This document shows, one piece after another, positions 5,120 to 5,139 of a stretch of 5,139 nucleotides of DNA (position 1 is the first letter of the stretch; each line of letters starts with the position of its first letter). The translations under genes were made by a program, and so were the position numbers. This stretch comes from Lentisphaeraceae bacterium. GTDB lineage: Bacteria > Verrucomicrobiota > Kiritimatiellia > RFP12 > UBA1067. The stretch spans positions 1 through 5,139 of the forward strand of contig SFPL01000099.1 in the NCBI GenBank assembly GCA_004551905.1, written 5' to 3'. Below the pieces are notes generated by a model. The model saw nothing but the letters and a program-made list of their open reading frames with translations, had not been told where the DNA came from and searched no databases.

Positions 5120-5139
5120 ATGTCGCTACACATCGAAAA
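5120..5139 (+). CDS. Start of an unidentified gene, cut by the window end
   Basis: ATG at 5120 opens MSLHIE plus an incomplete codon (Lys or Asn). AAAGGT at 5110-5115 is at suitable distance as a ribosome site, and a strong promoter lies 36 bases upstream. Six residues are too few to name a family. Its divergent position next to the LysR gene suggests it is that regulator's target. The AT-rich leader contrasts with the GC-rich genes to the left. Confidence 0.5.

Overview
The window is a GC-rich bacterial chromosomal segment with densely packed genes. I read five complete protein genes, the first codons of a sixth, three promoters, one terminator-like hairpin and two sites of a dispersed hairpin repeat. 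The protein families are widespread housekeeping types and do not fix the phylum. The repeat (reading AFAEATADR-like in one frame), the extended -10 promoters placed right at start codons, and the purC next to ebfC-recR order would suit an uncultured member of the PVC group such as Kiritimatiellota. That assignment is recall and inference, with low confidence.

Layout. Positions 1-291 hold no convincing gene: perhaps the 3' end of an upstream gene, a palindromic block (112-154) and an imperfect 14-bp inverted repeat with A and T tracts (176-221) that looks like a bidirectional terminator. A consensus extended -10 (273-281) sits 10 bases before purC (292-1194), so the purC mRNA is probably almost leaderless. 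A 64-base gap carrying a hairpin repeat and a G-free leader separates purC from a tight forward cluster: ebfC (1259-1570), recR (1567-2163), ruvC (2167-2658) and an MFS transporter (2655-3986). Three of these junctions overlap or nearly touch, so the four genes are very likely co-transcribed and translationally coupled. ebfC, recR and ruvC serve recombinational repair: nucleoid/DNA binding, RecFOR loading and Holliday junction cleavage. The Spinster/ACS-like transporter has no obvious link to that work.

The transporter converges on a LysR-family regulator on the minus strand (3999-4904), only 12 bases away. The regulator has its own strong promoter (-35 CTGACA, -10 TGGTATAAT), whose predicted transcription start is the A of its ATG, making it a leaderless mRNA. 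The 215-base region beyond it switches from GC-rich to AT-rich and carries a divergent near-consensus promoter (5055-5084) for a gene that starts at 5120 and is cut by the window end. This is the usual arrangement of a LysR regulator and its divergent target.

The most interesting signals are the repeat and the promoters. Two 44-base units of the repeat lie in frame inside the transporter's central loop but are read in different frames. A diverged relative with its own complementary stem lies between purC and ebfC. All three promoters share TGNTATAAT, and two of them leave no room for a Shine-Dalgarno site. I see no CRISPR array, RNA gene, insertion sequence or clear new defence system.
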